Below are positions 8,418 to 17,657 of a stretch of 64,000 nt of DNA, piece after piece. Positions within the stretch are counted from its first letter, which is position 1; the number at the start of each line of letters is the position of its first letter. Under the pieces are notes generated by a model that saw nothing but the letters and a program-made list of their open reading frames with translations, was not told the DNA's origin and ran no database searches. The DNA is from Flavobacteriaceae bacterium (GTDB lineage: Bacteria; Bacteroidota; Bacteroidia; Flavobacteriales; Weeksellaceae): NCBI GenBank assembly GCA_012522185.1, contig JAAYKY010000049.1:21099-85098 (forward strand), read 5' to 3'. A program made the position numbers and the translations under genes.

Positions 8418-8930
8418 CTAAGACCTCAAATAATCGGCAACAGCTTTTCTCAAGGAATCAAACCCAATTTCGTTTAAATGAATTTCTTCTTTTTTAATCC
8501 ATCTTATTTCTGAAATCTCGCTTTCTTCCAGATTGAAATTTACATTTTCGGGAAGCCGGGCTGTGAAAACAAAATCTTCGGTTTTATAGGGAATTCCTTT
8601 GTAGAGATAATCATTGGGCTGTGATTTAAAATATTTGAAATGAGCTGGAGAAATATCCAAATTTAGTTCTTCTTTCAGTTCTCGGGCACAAGTTTCTTCC
8701 GAGGTTTCGTCGGGATCGGTAAATCCGCCGGGGAGATCGAGCATGTCCATTTTTGGTTCTCGATTTCTCACGGTAAACAAGATTTTACCGTCTTTTTCGA
8801 TGATGACCGCGACGGCTGCAGCGACATTTTGAAAATAAACCATTCCGCAATCAAAACATTCAAACCTTCGGTGATTGATAAATTCGATATTTTGGGAAGC
8901 GCAATTCGGGCAAAATTTAAAGTAACTCAT
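8418..8930 (-). CDS. NUDIX hydrolase with N-terminal zinc ribbon
   Basis: A 170-residue protein. A zinc ribbon (C7-x2-C10 and C25-x2-C28) is followed by a NUDIX domain. The NUDIX box runs GGFTDPDETSEE, then RELKEEL, and has the catalytic REL..EE glutamates; the usual glycine near its end is replaced by Asn. Zinc ribbon plus NUDIX is the layout of NudC-type NADH/NAD-cap pyrophosphatases and related ADP-ribose hydrolases, but the NudC SQPWPFPxS signature is not visible. I therefore call only the family. The substrate is unknown. Confidence 0.9.
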   Translation of the reverse strand: MSYFKFCPNCASQNIEFINHRRFECFDCGMVYFQNVAAAVAVIIEKDGKILFTVRNREPKMDMLDLPGGFTDPDETSEETCARELKEELNLDISPAHFKYFKSQPNDYLYKGIPYKTEDFVFTARLPENVNFNLEESEISEIRWIKKEEIHLNEIGFDSLRKAVADYLRS

Positions 8931-8943
8931 AATTGAATTTTAT

Positions 8944-8976
8944 AGCCCTAACAGGGTTTATAACCCTGTTAGGGCT
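8944..8976. repeat. 33-bp palindromic repeat, copy 2
   Basis: The arms AGCCCTAACAGGGTT and AACCCTGTTAGGGCT flank TAT. The arms are identical to those of the copy at 2761-2793; only the loop differs. It lies between the divergent NUDIX and peroxiredoxin genes. Confidence 0.88.
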
Positions 8977-9019
8977 TGTGAGGTTTAGCAAATTTAAACT
9001 ATATTTATCATTTAATTTA

Positions 9020-9484
9020 ATGAAAAGAAAAATGCTGAAAAAAGGAGACAAAGCCCCGGAATTTGAAGGGGTCGATCAGGACGGAAACCCGATTAAATCA
9101 TCGGATTACAAAGGGAAAAAATACGTGGTTTTCTTTTATCCGAAAGCCAGTACGCCTGGTTGCACCGCTCAGGCCTGCGATTTGCGTGACAATGAAGACG
9201 CCTTAAAATCGAAAGGATATGAAATCATCGGGGTGAGTGCAGATTCCGTCCGAAGACAGAAAAACTTCGCGACAAAAAATGACCTGAATTACCCGCTCAT
9301 TGCCGACGAAGAACGGAAAATCATCGAGGCTTTTGGCGTTTGGGGACCTAAAAAATTCATGGGAAGAGAATTTGATGGGATTCATCGTACGACTTTCATC
9401 ATCAATGAAAAAGGTTTGATTGAGAACGTAATCGAAAAAGTGAAAACCAAAGAACATGCAAATCAAATTCTTGAAATCGAATGA
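9020..9484 (+). CDS. bcp: Thioredoxin-dependent thiol peroxidase (Bcp family)
   Basis: A 154-residue peroxiredoxin of the BCP/PrxQ type, which reduces hydrogen and organic peroxides using thioredoxin. The peroxidatic motif is TPGCT with C48, and C53 is the resolving cysteine five residues later, as in atypical 2-Cys BCP proteins. The conserved KGKKYVVFFYPKAST strand is present. The frame is open further upstream to 8933, but that extension would include the palindromic repeat and gives non-homologous residues. I therefore place the start at ATG 9020; ATG 9032 is a possible alternative. Confidence 0.93.
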   Translation: MKRKMLKKGDKAPEFEGVDQDGNPIKSSDYKGKKYVVFFYPKASTPGCTAQACDLRDNEDALKSKGYEIIGVSADSVRRQKNFATKNDLNYPLIADEERKIIEAFGVWGPKKFMGREFDGIHRTTFIINEKGLIENVIEKVKTKEHANQILEIE

Positions 9485-9592
9485 ATTAATTTGTGAATAA
9501 ATAATTTTTCCGCGACGTATTTTGTCATTATTAAACCTTAATTTTGGATACCTAACAATAGGAAATAGCATATTTAATAAAAAAATACAGAA

Positions 9593-10591
9593 ATGAGCGA
9601 TTTAGACAATAAAAAGAAAGCATTGCAATTGGTTTTGGACAAAATGGACAAAACCTATGGAAAAGGAACGGTGATGCGAATGGGCGACAGCGCAGTGGAA
9701 GATGGAATTGGTGTCATTCCTTCCGGTTCACTCGGATTGGACATTGCCTTGGGGATTGGCGGATATCCGCGCGGGCGTGTGATTGAAATTTACGGACCCG
9801 AATCTTCCGGTAAAACAACTTTGACTTTACACGCCATTGCAGAAGCACAAAAAGCAGGCGGAATCGCTGCATTCATCGATGCTGAACACGCCTTTGACCG
9901 ATTCTATGCAGAAAAACTCGGAGTAGATGTAGAAAACTTAATCATATCACAACCCGACAACGGGGAACAAGCATTGGAAATTGCAGATAATTTAATTCGT
10001 TCAGGTGCTATTGATATTATTGTCATTGACTCTGTAGCAGCTCTGACGCCAAAAGCTGAAATCGAAGGCGAAATGGGTGACTCCAAAATGGGATTGCAAG
10101 CACGTTTGATGTCGCAGGCATTGAGGAAGTTGACAGCGACAATTAATAAAACCAAATGTACTTGTATATTTATTAATCAATTACGTGAGAAGATTGGGAT
10201 CATGTTCGGGAATCCGGAAACCACTACGGGTGGAAATGCATTGAAGTTCTATGCTTCGGTTCGTTTGGACATTCGACGTGTTTCTCAAATCAAAACTGGA
10301 GACGAAGCAAGCGGAAACCACGTTCGAGTAAAAGTTGTGAAAAACAAAGTAGCGCCTCCGTTCCGTCAAGCTGAATTTGATATCATGTTTGGGGAAGGGA
10401 TTTCCAAAGTCGGAGAAATTCTGGATGTAGGTGTGGAAAAAGGAATTGTTCAGAAAAGCGGTTCTTGGTACAGCTACAACGAAAGCCGATTGGGGCAGGG
10501 TCGTGATGCCGTGAAAGAAGTATTGAAGGACAATCCCGAATTGGCGGAAGAATTGGAAGAAGCCATTAAAAATGCCATAAAAGAAGGATAA
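9593..10591 (+). CDS. recA: Recombinase RecA
   Basis: A 332-residue RecA, the strand-exchange ATPase of homologous recombination and the co-protease for LexA/cI-type repressors. Walker A is GPESSGKTT at residues 68-76, and [14 protein letters not shown] holds Walker B. The DNA-binding loop [13 protein letters not shown] and the [19 protein letters not shown] segment are intact. The acidic C-terminal tail is short. A TAATTTTG at 9539-9546 matches the -7 consensus, but I see no well-placed -33 box or LexA box. A terminator follows. It stands alone between bcp and nadB. Confidence 0.99.
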   Translation: MSDLDNKKKALQLVLDKMDKTYGKGTVMRMGDSAVEDGIGVIPSGSLGLDIALGIGGYPRGRVIEIYGPESSGKTTLTLHAIAEAQKAGGIAAFIDAEHAFDRFYAEKLGVDVENLIISQPDNGEQALEIADNLIRSGAIDIIVIDSVAALTPKAEIEGEMGDSKMGLQARLMSQALRKLTATINKTKCTCIFINQLREKIGIMFGNPETTTGGNALKFYASVRLDIRRVSQIKTGDEASGNHVRVKVVKNKVAPPFRQAEFDIMFGEGISKVGEILDVGVEKGIVQKSGSWYSYNESRLGQGRDAVKEVLKDNPELAEELEEAIKNAIKEG

Positions 10592-10606
10592 AATTCATCA
10601 AAATAT

Positions 10607-10660
10607 AACTTTGTCAAAACTCTTTCATCTAGAAATAGCTTTGACAAAGTTTTTAATTTA
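10607..10660 (+). terminator. Rho-independent terminator of recA
   Basis: AACTTTGTCAAA (10607-10618) pairs perfectly with TTTGACAAAGTT (10640-10651) around a 21-base loop, followed by TTTAATTT. It lies 16 bases after the recA stop. Confidence 0.75.
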
Positions 10661-10755
10661 ACGGCTTAGCTTATATTTTAATTTTCTGAATTAGTTAACC
10701 AACAGAGATCGTTCGAAAAGCAAATTAACTTATATTGCAAAATAATTCAGAATAA

Positions 10756-12330
10756 ATGCTGACCACAGATGTTTTAGTAATCGGCTCGGGTATTTCCGGG
10801 TTGTCGTATGCGATAAAAGTTGCCCAAAAATTACCCGAAACCCGTATCACAATTGTTACAAAAGCCAACGGCGAAGAATCCAATACCAAATACGCTCAAG
10901 GCGGTGTAGCCGTCGTAACCGATTTTGAAAACGACAGTTTCGACAAACACATCGAAGATACACTACGTGCCGGCGATGGACTTTGCAAAAGAGAAGCTGT
11001 GGAAATTGTGGTAAAAGAAGGGCCGCAACGTTTCCGTGAAATCGTTTCCTGGGGTGCGCAATTCGACAAAAGCGACGTCGGAACTTATGATTTGGGACGA
11101 GAAGGCGGACATACGGAAAACCGTGTGGTGCATCACAAAGACATAACCGGATATGAAATCGAACGGGCCTTGTTGGCGGTGGTCGAGAAAACACCCAATA
11201 TTGAATTGCTTACCCATCATTACGTCATTGACCTGATTACCGAACACCATATTCCCGGCGAAGAATTCGACCGTGATAAGCTGAATTGTTACGGCGCTTA
11301 TGTGCTGGATTTGAAATCGGAAAAAATCAAAAGAATTACTTCCAAAATTACTTTGATGGCGACGGGAGGTTGCGGTCATGTTTATAAGAACACGACCAAT
11401 CCGGTGATTGCAACCGGGGATGGAATCGGACTGGCGCATCGGGCGAAAGCGAAAATTTCACATATGGAATTCATTCAGTTTCATCCGACGGCTTTGTACA
11501 GCAGTATTTCAGGGCAATTATTTCTGATTTCTGAAGCGGTCAGAGGTTTCGGAGCCAAATTATTGACCCGTGACGGAAATCCTTTTATGCATAAATACGA
11601 TGAACGAGAAGAATTGGCTTCACGCGACATTGTGGCTCGTGCGATTGACAATGAAATGAAATTGCGCGGTGATGATTATGTCTGTCTGGATTGTCGTCAT
11701 CTAGACAAAGAAAAATTTCTGGAACACTTCCCGAATATTTACGAAAAATGTCAGGAAGAAGGATTTGATATGTTCCGGGATTTAATTCCGGTGGTGCCGG
11801 CGGCGCATTATCTCTGCGGCGGAATCGATGTGGATTTGGACGGCCAATCGAGCATCAAAAATATGTTTGCGGTGGGCGAATGTACCAATACCGGATTGCA
11901 TGGCGCGAATCGTCTGGCATCGAATTCCTTGTTGGAAGCCATGGTTTTCGGACACCGTGCTGCACTTAAAACCGTAGAATTGGTCGAAAAAAATAATTTT
12001 CATTTGGAGAAAATAAATTTGGTGCCCGAATGGGATGACGAAGGTTTGGGCGTGACCAAAGAAATGGTTTTGCTGAATTACCTGAAAAAACAACTTCAAA
12101 TTATGATGAGTGATCTGGTTTCTATCGTGCGTTCCAACGAAAGACTGGAATTGGCCAAATGGCAGGAAGAAGAAATTTACCGTTCGGTCAAAGAAATCTA
12201 TAAAATGAATTTGCTATCGCCTCAACTTTCCGAATTGCGAAATCTGGTTTCGGTTGCCTGGCTGATTATTACACAAAGCCAGGAAAGAATGGAAAATCGA
12301 GGTGCGTTTTTTAATAAGGATTTGGAGTAA
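10756..12330 (+). CDS. nadB: L-aspartate oxidase
   Basis: A 524-residue flavoprotein that oxidises L-aspartate to iminoaspartate, the first step of de novo NAD synthesis (NadA and NadC act next; neither is in the window). The N-terminal FAD-binding Rossmann motif is VIGSGISGL (residues 8-16). The substrate region has YAQGGVAVV and EGGHTENRVVHHKD, and the fumarate reductase/succinate dehydrogenase-like segments HPTAL and GGIDVDLDGQSS are present. GLHGANRLASNSLLEA supports NadB over the related SdhA and FrdA. It is monocistronic. Confidence 0.97.
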   Translation: MLTTDVLVIGSGISGLSYAIKVAQKLPETRITIVTKANGEESNTKYAQGGVAVVTDFENDSFDKHIEDTLRAGDGLCKREAVEIVVKEGPQRFREIVSWGAQFDKSDVGTYDLGREGGHTENRVVHHKDITGYEIERALLAVVEKTPNIELLTHHYVIDLITEHHIPGEEFDRDKLNCYGAYVLDLKSEKIKRITSKITLMATGGCGHVYKNTTNPVIATGDGIGLAHRAKAKISHMEFIQFHPTALYSSISGQLFLISEAVRGFGAKLLTRDGNPFMHKYDEREELASRDIVARAIDNEMKLRGDDYVCLDCRHLDKEKFLEHFPNIYEKCQEEGFDMFRDLIPVVPAAHYLCGGIDVDLDGQSSIKNMFAVGECTNTGLHGANRLASNSLLEAMVFGHRAALKTVELVEKNNFHLEKINLVPEWDDEGLGVTKEMVLLNYLKKQLQIMMSDLVSIVRSNERLELAKWQEEEIYRSVKEIYKMNLLSPQLSELRNLVSVAWLIITQSQERMENRGAFFNKDLE

Positions 12331-12360
12331 TTATTTTAAATTAAAAATGTTGAATTAAAA

Positions 12361-12861
12361 ATGAAAAATTTACTTACAATATTATGTTTAATTGCCTCGC
12401 TGTTTGCATATACGCAAGAGAGAGAAGTATGGGGAACTGAAGTCCCTAAAAGCCTTGACAAAAAACCACATTCCGGCAGATATACACCAAGAGAAGTGGA
12501 GAAAATGGCAATTCTGAAAGAATGTAAATCTGTAGATGAAAATAATAAAAGTGAATTGCAATTATGCTTAGCAGATGAGTTTAGGAATAAGATTTCTCAA
12601 AAATTTTCTGAATTTGATAAAATAGCTGATGGCCTTCAATTAAGTGAAAGTACAATTAAAATTTTCTTTGTATTAAGTAAAGAAGGTGAAATTAAAGACA
12701 TAAAAACGTATGATTTCGGTTCAAAAGAACTTTCAGCTTTTTGCGCAGAGGCTTTGGAGAATTTAAATTCTAAAATTCAATTTGAACCAGCGCAAATTGA
12801 TGGTGAAAAAGTGGATTTAGTGTTTCAACTTCCGGTAAAGTACATTCGAAATCGAGAATAA
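12361..12861 (+). CDS. TonB_C-like secreted protein, paralogue 1
   Basis: A 166-residue protein with a signal peptide (ending AYTQ at residue 19). It shares the layout of its neighbours: an EVEKMAILKECKSVD segment, a second cysteine about 18 residues on (LQLCL), an alpha-helical spacer, and a terminal TonB_C-like module with VLSKEGEIKDI and VDLVFQLPVKYI. The usual FPGCE word of this family is here LKECK. It begins 30 bases after nadB and is followed 23 bases later by paralogue 2, so the cluster may be co-transcribed. Function is unknown; a periplasmic location is inferred. Confidence 0.78.
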   Translation: MKNLLTILCLIASLFAYTQEREVWGTEVPKSLDKKPHSGRYTPREVEKMAILKECKSVDENNKSELQLCLADEFRNKISQKFSEFDKIADGLQLSESTIKIFFVLSKEGEIKDIKTYDFGSKELSAFCAEALENLNSKIQFEPAQIDGEKVDLVFQLPVKYIRNRE

Positions 12862-12884
12862 TATTTAAATCATAGATCAACTAA

Positions 12885-13373
12885 ATGAAACTTAAACTTC
12901 ATTTTATTTCATTATTATTTCCAATCACTTTATTCACTCAGGACCAACCTTGTATAGACCCTAAGCGACCTAAATATGCTACAGGTCCTCATCCGAAAGC
13001 TTCTCCTATTTTTCCGGGCTGTGAGTCTTTCAAAGAAAATAATGATTCTTTGAATAGCTGTTTCGGAAGAAAAATTAGTCAGTTGATTGCTGAAAAATTA
13101 GATAAAAAATATGGTGTTGGTGAGATTTCTGATAGTTTGAGTTATTATCAAAACAAGGTTAGGATTTACATAACCCAAAATGGAAGTATGAAATTGAATT
13201 TGGTCAATAAATTTCACACTCAATTTGAAAATATTTTAGTTCAAAAACTCAATGAAGTCTCGAATGAAATTATAGGAATTATTCCTGCTAAATACGAAGG
13301 GAATTATTGCGCTCCTCTTTATTACACTTTACCTTTGACAATTGAATTATCTGAAGTTGAAACTTCCCAATAA
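12885..13373 (+). CDS. TonB_C-like secreted protein, paralogue 2 (divergent)
   Basis: A 162-residue secreted protein (signal peptide ending FTQ at residue 19). It keeps the family start PIFPGCESFKENN followed by a second cysteine (SCFGRKI) and an ISQLIAEKL helix. The C-terminal module is more divergent: TQNGSMKLNLV, then YYTLPLTIEL at the end. It sits between paralogue 1 and the WG-repeat gene with short gaps. I recognise the family only through comparison with the neighbours. Confidence 0.72.
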   Translation: MKLKLHFISLLFPITLFTQDQPCIDPKRPKYATGPHPKASPIFPGCESFKENNDSLNSCFGRKISQLIAEKLDKKYGVGEISDSLSYYQNKVRIYITQNGSMKLNLVNKFHTQFENILVQKLNEVSNEIIGIIPAKYEGNYCAPLYYTLPLTIELSEVETSQ

Positions 13374-13402
13374 ATTTATCAATCATTAAGCAAAATCAAT
13401 AC

Positions 13403-15085
13403 ATGAAATTATATTTTATACTCTTTACAATTATTCTAACCTTCGGACAATCAATTGCTCAAAAGCCATTTAAAATCAATTCGGAAGGAGAATTGTCCAA
13501 ATCCCAATACGAAAAATTGCTGAAATCCAAAGGGTATGACGCCGTTTCCAACTTTGATACGGTTAATGTCAATCCTTTGCTGATCTATGCGGTGTATGTA
13601 AAAAAGGGAAAATTGGGTATTTTAGACCATACAGGAAAGGAAATAACGGAAGCTAAATACGATCGAATTTGGGGATTGCAAAAAGATGCTGTTTTGGGCG
13701 TGAATTATTATCCAGATCATTACATTGTTCAGATTCATGAAAAAGCGGGCGTGCTTAAAAATACTGGAAAAGAGGTAATTCCGATGGAGTATTTTTTTAT
13801 AACTTATGGTAAACGTTTAAGTGAAAAGTTTGAAAAAGTTCAATTTTTTGTAGCAAAATCGGAATCAGGCGATAAATATTTGAATATCCAAGGCAATGAA
13901 ATTTCTAAACCCGAAGAATCCAAAGAACAAATCCGCAATTCAACTCAAAGTTCGCCTACTCCCAAAGCAAAAACATATACCGATGAAAATCCTTATGGAA
14001 ATGTCATCAGGAAATGGGGGAAATTTGGCGTTGTGGAAGCACAAATAGATGGGAAATACCAACAGGGCGTTGTCAATTTAGAAACCAAGAAAGTTCTCAT
14101 TCCCATTGAATATGGATATGTAATCATCGATCGGTTTCAACGTTTTATTGCAGGGAACTATACAAAGGATAACTTTGCATTGTATGATACAATTGGTGTA
14201 GCATTGAAAAAAGATTTCGAAAAAATTGAAGAATCCAATGGAATTTATTTTCTCACCAAAGATTCGAAAATTGCGTATTTCGATGAAGATTTAAAGCAAT
14301 TATCAGATTTTGAATTTGAAAAGTATGCCTTTCATTCCAAAAATCGAATTCTGACATACAAAGGAGGTAAAAAAGGAATGATTGATTTGTCGGGTAAAAC
14401 GATCATCCCCTTTGAGTATGATAACTTGAATTTCATCACCTATCAAGTCGGCTCCAAATTAGATCTTGACCCTTTGATTCGAGCGACCAAGGGCAAAAAA
14501 TACGGAATCATAGATTTCAATGGAGAGATTTTAATTCCTGTGGAATTTGACAGAGTGGATACCCAGATTGCTACAAGAGAGAAAGAACGAAGATACATGG
14601 GCTCAGGTGAACGAATGCCCGTTGACCATACTATTACCGAAAACAATCAATATTTTCTCGTTCAGAAAGATGGATTGCAGGGTTTGTTTGGAAAGGACTT
14701 TTCTATTTTGTTGCCTGTTGAATTTAGCGAAATACTCAAAGCTGACAATGGTAAATTTGTACATGTTGTACAGCGCGATAAGATGAAAAACAGAAGTGAA
14801 GGATTGTTTAACGTTATGAAAAAAGAGTATTTATTTGAAATAGCACCGGGTGCAGATTATTCCTTTAAATACGGTCGTCATATCCTTTCGAAAAAAGAAG
14901 GGAAATTTGCTTTGTACAATTTGGAAGGAGAGCAAATCATTCCTTACCAAGAAAATGAAATTTCTGGAATAAACTCAATCTATAATGGACTGACACAGAT
15001 TTACAGTTATAGCCCAGAAAACGCTGTGTTATACATAGGTCAACATGGTATTTCAAGTGAATTTGTAGAAGTAGATTCATTTTAG
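13403..15085 (+). CDS. WG-repeat secreted protein
   Basis: A 560-residue protein with a signal peptide (ending SIAQ at residue 20). It is built of repeated beta units of the WG (KWG) type, for example KLGILDHTGKEI, YGIIDFNGEILIPVEFD and KGMIDLSGKTIIPFEYD. About ten units spread along the whole length. WG-repeat proteins are thought to form propeller-like binding surfaces in the envelope; no catalytic motif is visible. It lies 29 bases after paralogue 2 and is followed by a 174-base gap in which I see no convincing element. Confidence 0.85.
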   Translation: MKLYFILFTIILTFGQSIAQKPFKINSEGELSKSQYEKLLKSKGYDAVSNFDTVNVNPLLIYAVYVKKGKLGILDHTGKEITEAKYDRIWGLQKDAVLGVNYYPDHYIVQIHEKAGVLKNTGKEVIPMEYFFITYGKRLSEKFEKVQFFVAKSESGDKYLNIQGNEISKPEESKEQIRNSTQSSPTPKAKTYTDENPYGNVIRKWGKFGVVEAQIDGKYQQGVVNLETKKVLIPIEYGYVIIDRFQRFIAGNYTKDNFALYDTIGVALKKDFEKIEESNGIYFLTKDSKIAYFDEDLKQLSDFEFEKYAFHSKNRILTYKGGKKGMIDLSGKTIIPFEYDNLNFITYQVGSKLDLDPLIRATKGKKYGIIDFNGEILIPVEFDRVDTQIATREKERRYMGSGERMPVDHTITENNQYFLVQKDGLQGLFGKDFSILLPVEFSEILKADNGKFVHVVQRDKMKNRSEGLFNVMKKEYLFEIAPGADYSFKYGRHILSKKEGKFALYNLEGEQIIPYQENEISGINSIYNGLTQIYSYSPENAVLYIGQHGISSEFVEVDSF

Positions 15086-15259
15086 ATGATTTCTGGGCTC
15101 AACTGCACAAAACGAATTATGAAATCGCAATTCTCTATTTTTTTGTTAGAATTTGTTCAAATAAAATAAATCTAAAAAGGGTGAAGAATAATTATTTTAG
15201 TAAATTTAAAATTCACCTTATCTGAAATTATAATTCAGATAATAATTAAATCTAATTGA

Positions 15260-16144
15260 ATGAGAAAAATATTATTCGCTTTATTTTTAGTTCTCCCGTT
15301 TTCGTTTGCATTTGCTCAAGTCGAAAAGCCTGAAATCAGCCAATCCAAAAGCGATTCAGCCAATTTCACGGCAAGAGAAGTAAAGGAAATGGCCGTTTTT
15401 CCAGGTTGCGAATCGGAAACTGAAAAGACGGCACTTGTCAGATGCTTTCAACAAAGAATCAGTGAATTGTTGATTGGGAAACTATGGGATTTCTCCGAGG
15501 AAATGGAAAGATTAAACAAGGAGGAGGCAATTGCAAGAATTCAGTTTGTGGTAGATAAAAATGGCAAATTGATCCAAATAAAGGCTTTGGAAGGTGGGAT
15601 GCCAGAGTTGGCTGCAGCTTCGTCAAAAGCTATTGAAGAAATTGCGGCAGAAATTCAGCCCATTCGTCCGGCGACGCTTGAAGACGGTTCGCCGGTTAAT
15701 CTGGTTTTTCAGCTTCCGGTAAAGTATAGAATTGAATTGAATGAAACTACGGATGAGCCCGATGAGCCGGAATATGAATGGGACGAAGTGGTTTTGGCGA
15801 CTTTGACCGATGGTGAAATCCGATACGAAATTCGGGCATCCAAACTTCATAATTTCTCCGTTTATGAAGTGCGTCCCAACCCAAGTATTTTTCTTGGAAA
15901 CTTTGCGACGATGGATGAAATTGCAATCACCGAACCTTATCGATCCATTTTTCAGAACAATAAAAAAATCCTGATTACAGAAGGAATGAAGGACGAAATT
16001 CTTTATACATTCTACAACAAGGAAGAAGATCCTTCCAATGTCTATATTTATCAATTAAAAGAAGGAGAAGAAGTTTTGCTGGAGAAAATGAGTTATTATG
16101 ATTTCTATATGAGTTCAAAATATTCTGAATTTTTTCTGAGATAA
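15260..16144 (+). CDS. TonB_C-like secreted protein, paralogue 3 (two domains)
   Basis: A 294-residue protein with a signal peptide (ending AFAQ at residue 20). Domain 1 (about 33-155) is the TonB_C-like module: EVKEMAVFPGCES, a second Cys in RCFQQRISELL, IQFVVDKNGKL, and VNLVFQLPVKY. Domain 2 (about 180-294) has the pattern EVRPNPSIFLGNF, EPYRSIF, KILITEGMKDE. It is shared with the next gene and with nothing else I recognise. The two genes are tandem duplicates that have diverged widely. The role is unknown. Confidence 0.8.
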   Translation: MRKILFALFLVLPFSFAFAQVEKPEISQSKSDSANFTAREVKEMAVFPGCESETEKTALVRCFQQRISELLIGKLWDFSEEMERLNKEEAIARIQFVVDKNGKLIQIKALEGGMPELAAASSKAIEEIAAEIQPIRPATLEDGSPVNLVFQLPVKYRIELNETTDEPDEPEYEWDEVVLATLTDGEIRYEIRASKLHNFSVYEVRPNPSIFLGNFATMDEIAITEPYRSIFQNNKKILITEGMKDEILYTFYNKEEDPSNVYIYQLKEGEEVLLEKMSYYDFYMSSKYSEFFLR

Positions 16145-16189
16145 ATCGATGGATTTAAGGAATCTACTTAGATTTGTATAAATCTGATT

Positions 16190-17077
16190 TTGAAACAATT
16201 ATTTACATATCTACTTATTATTCTTTTGGCTTGCTTGGGTCAGGCTCAGGAACAGCAATTGTATCAGATGAATCAAATTGCGGAAATGGCTGTTTTTCCT
16301 GGTTGTGGAAAAATTAAAACATCGTCCAAAAAGAAACTTTCTGATTGCTTTTCTGAACAAATTTCCTATCGATTGATAAATCAACTCAGTGATATCGATG
16401 AAACACTTTCAAAAAGCGGAATTGATGAGGCTCATGCTGTTCTTCAGTTCGTTATATCGCGCGAAGGAATTCTAATAGGTCTCGAGGAATTGGAAGGAAG
16501 CAACCCCATTTTGGCGGAAGCGGCTATGATTGCTTTGGAGAAAATCTCCAGCGAAGTGCCGCCCATTCGCCCGGCAAAACTTAAAAACGGTGAAGCCGTT
16601 AATTTACTATTCCAATTGCCACTTAGTTTTCAAGTGGAATCCAAATATGTCGAGTCGGCTTTGCCGGATTATCCGGTCGATGAAATAGTTTTGTTTACAC
16701 TTTTACCTGAAAATGAAAACCTTCGCTACGAAGTTCGTTTGTTCCAAAACAAAGATTTGAAGATTTATGAAGTAAAAGAAAATCAAAGCCTTTTTTTGGG
16801 TAAATTTCTGACTCTGGGAGAAGTAGGGTCCTCGGAGCCCTATAAAACACTGATGGAAAAATACCGTCTAAAGGATAAGATTTTGGTGACGGACGGTTAT
16901 CTGGACGAAGATTTTTTTGAAATTTATATTTACAACCTATTTGATTCGGCAACGAGAAAACCGGTTTATGTGGAAGTGGTTCAAATTAAAAATCAGAAAA
17001 CCGAATCGGTATTCAAATTTAAAAATGAAGCCGAATTCGTGAATTCGAGATTTGTTTCCTTGATTTACAGAGATTAA
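16190..17077 (+). CDS. TonB_C-like secreted protein, paralogue 4 (two domains)
   Basis: A 295-residue protein with the same two-domain layout as the gene before it: a signal peptide (ending GQAQ), EMAVFPGCGK, DCFSEQISYRL, LQFVISREGIL, NLLFQLPLSF, then the second domain with EVKENQSLFLGKF, EPYKTLM and KILVTDGYLDE. The start is TTG at 16190; no in-frame ATG fits the signal peptide. It lies 45 bases after paralogue 3, so the two are probably co-transcribed. Confidence 0.8.
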   Translation: MKQLFTYLLIILLACLGQAQEQQLYQMNQIAEMAVFPGCGKIKTSSKKKLSDCFSEQISYRLINQLSDIDETLSKSGIDEAHAVLQFVISREGILIGLEELEGSNPILAEAAMIALEKISSEVPPIRPAKLKNGEAVNLLFQLPLSFQVESKYVESALPDYPVDEIVLFTLLPENENLRYEVRLFQNKDLKIYEVKENQSLFLGKFLTLGEVGSSEPYKTLMEKYRLKDKILVTDGYLDEDFFEIYIYNLFDSATRKPVYVEVVQIKNQKTESVFKFKNEAEFVNSRFVSLIYRD

Positions 17078-17149
17078 CATTCTTTTCACGCGGAAGTCTT
17101 TCGCCTTCTCCAAAATTCTGACTATTTTTGCCGCTCAAAATTAAAATAA

Positions 17150-17575
17150 ATGTCAGGAAAGATTACACTCACGATGATTAAGCCCGATGCCGTAAAAAAC
17201 GGACACATCGGAAATATTTTGGCAGATATCACCCATGCCGGTTTTAAAATCAAAGCCATGAAACTAACTCAGCTTTCAAGAAGAGATGCCGAAATGTTTT
17301 ATGCAGTTCACAAAGAACGTCCTTTTTTCAAAGATTTGGTGGATTTCATGATTTCAGGTCCTATTGTTGCAGCGGTTTTGGAAAAAGACAATGCGATTGA
17401 GGATTTCCGAACGCTGATTGGTGCTACCAATCCCAAAGAAGCAGCGGAAGGAACGATCCGTAATAAATACGCTGAATCGATTGATGCCAACGCAGTTCAT
17501 GGTTCGGATAGTGATGAAAACGCAATCATCGAAGCTGGATTTCATTTTTCCGACAGAGAAATTTATAGTTATTAA
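17150..17575 (+). CDS. ndk: Nucleoside diphosphate kinase
   Basis: A 141-residue enzyme that balances nucleoside triphosphate pools by transferring the gamma phosphate through a phosphohistidine. The catalytic histidine is H117 in NAVHGSDS, and the nucleotide-binding TMIKPDAV start and HKERPFF segment are intact. A TATTTTTG at 17123-17130 matches the -7 promoter box, with TTTC 20 bases upstream as a weak -33. A strong terminator follows. Confidence 0.98.
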   Translation: MSGKITLTMIKPDAVKNGHIGNILADITHAGFKIKAMKLTQLSRRDAEMFYAVHKERPFFKDLVDFMISGPIVAAVLEKDNAIEDFRTLIGATNPKEAAEGTIRNKYAESIDANAVHGSDSDENAIIEAGFHFSDREIYSY

Positions 17576-17596
17576 TTTGTTGAAGAAATAGATAAG

Positions 17597-17623
17597 ACCG
17601 CATCAAAAGATGCGGTTTTTTTG
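17597..17623 (+). terminator. Rho-independent terminator of ndk
   Basis: ACCGCATC (17597-17604), loop AAAA, GATGCGGT (17609-17616), then seven Ts. A textbook intrinsic terminator 21 bases after the ndk stop. Confidence 0.93.
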
Positions 17624-17657
17624 TTTAAATAAGTTAAATTAGTCCAATAAAATTTTT

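Noticed and set aside
8933..9019. N-terminal extension of the Bcp peroxiredoxin
   Set aside because: The extension is encoded by the 33-bp palindrome and has no resemblance to peroxiredoxins; the family start fits 9020 or 9032.
9481..9592. LexA box or clear promoter before recA
   Set aside because: TAATTTTG fits a -7 box, but no -33 element at the right distance and no SOS palindrome are visible.
12361..17077. True TonB energy transducers
   Set aside because: No ExbB/ExbD genes, no N-terminal anchor plus proline-rich spacer; all have cleavable signal peptides.
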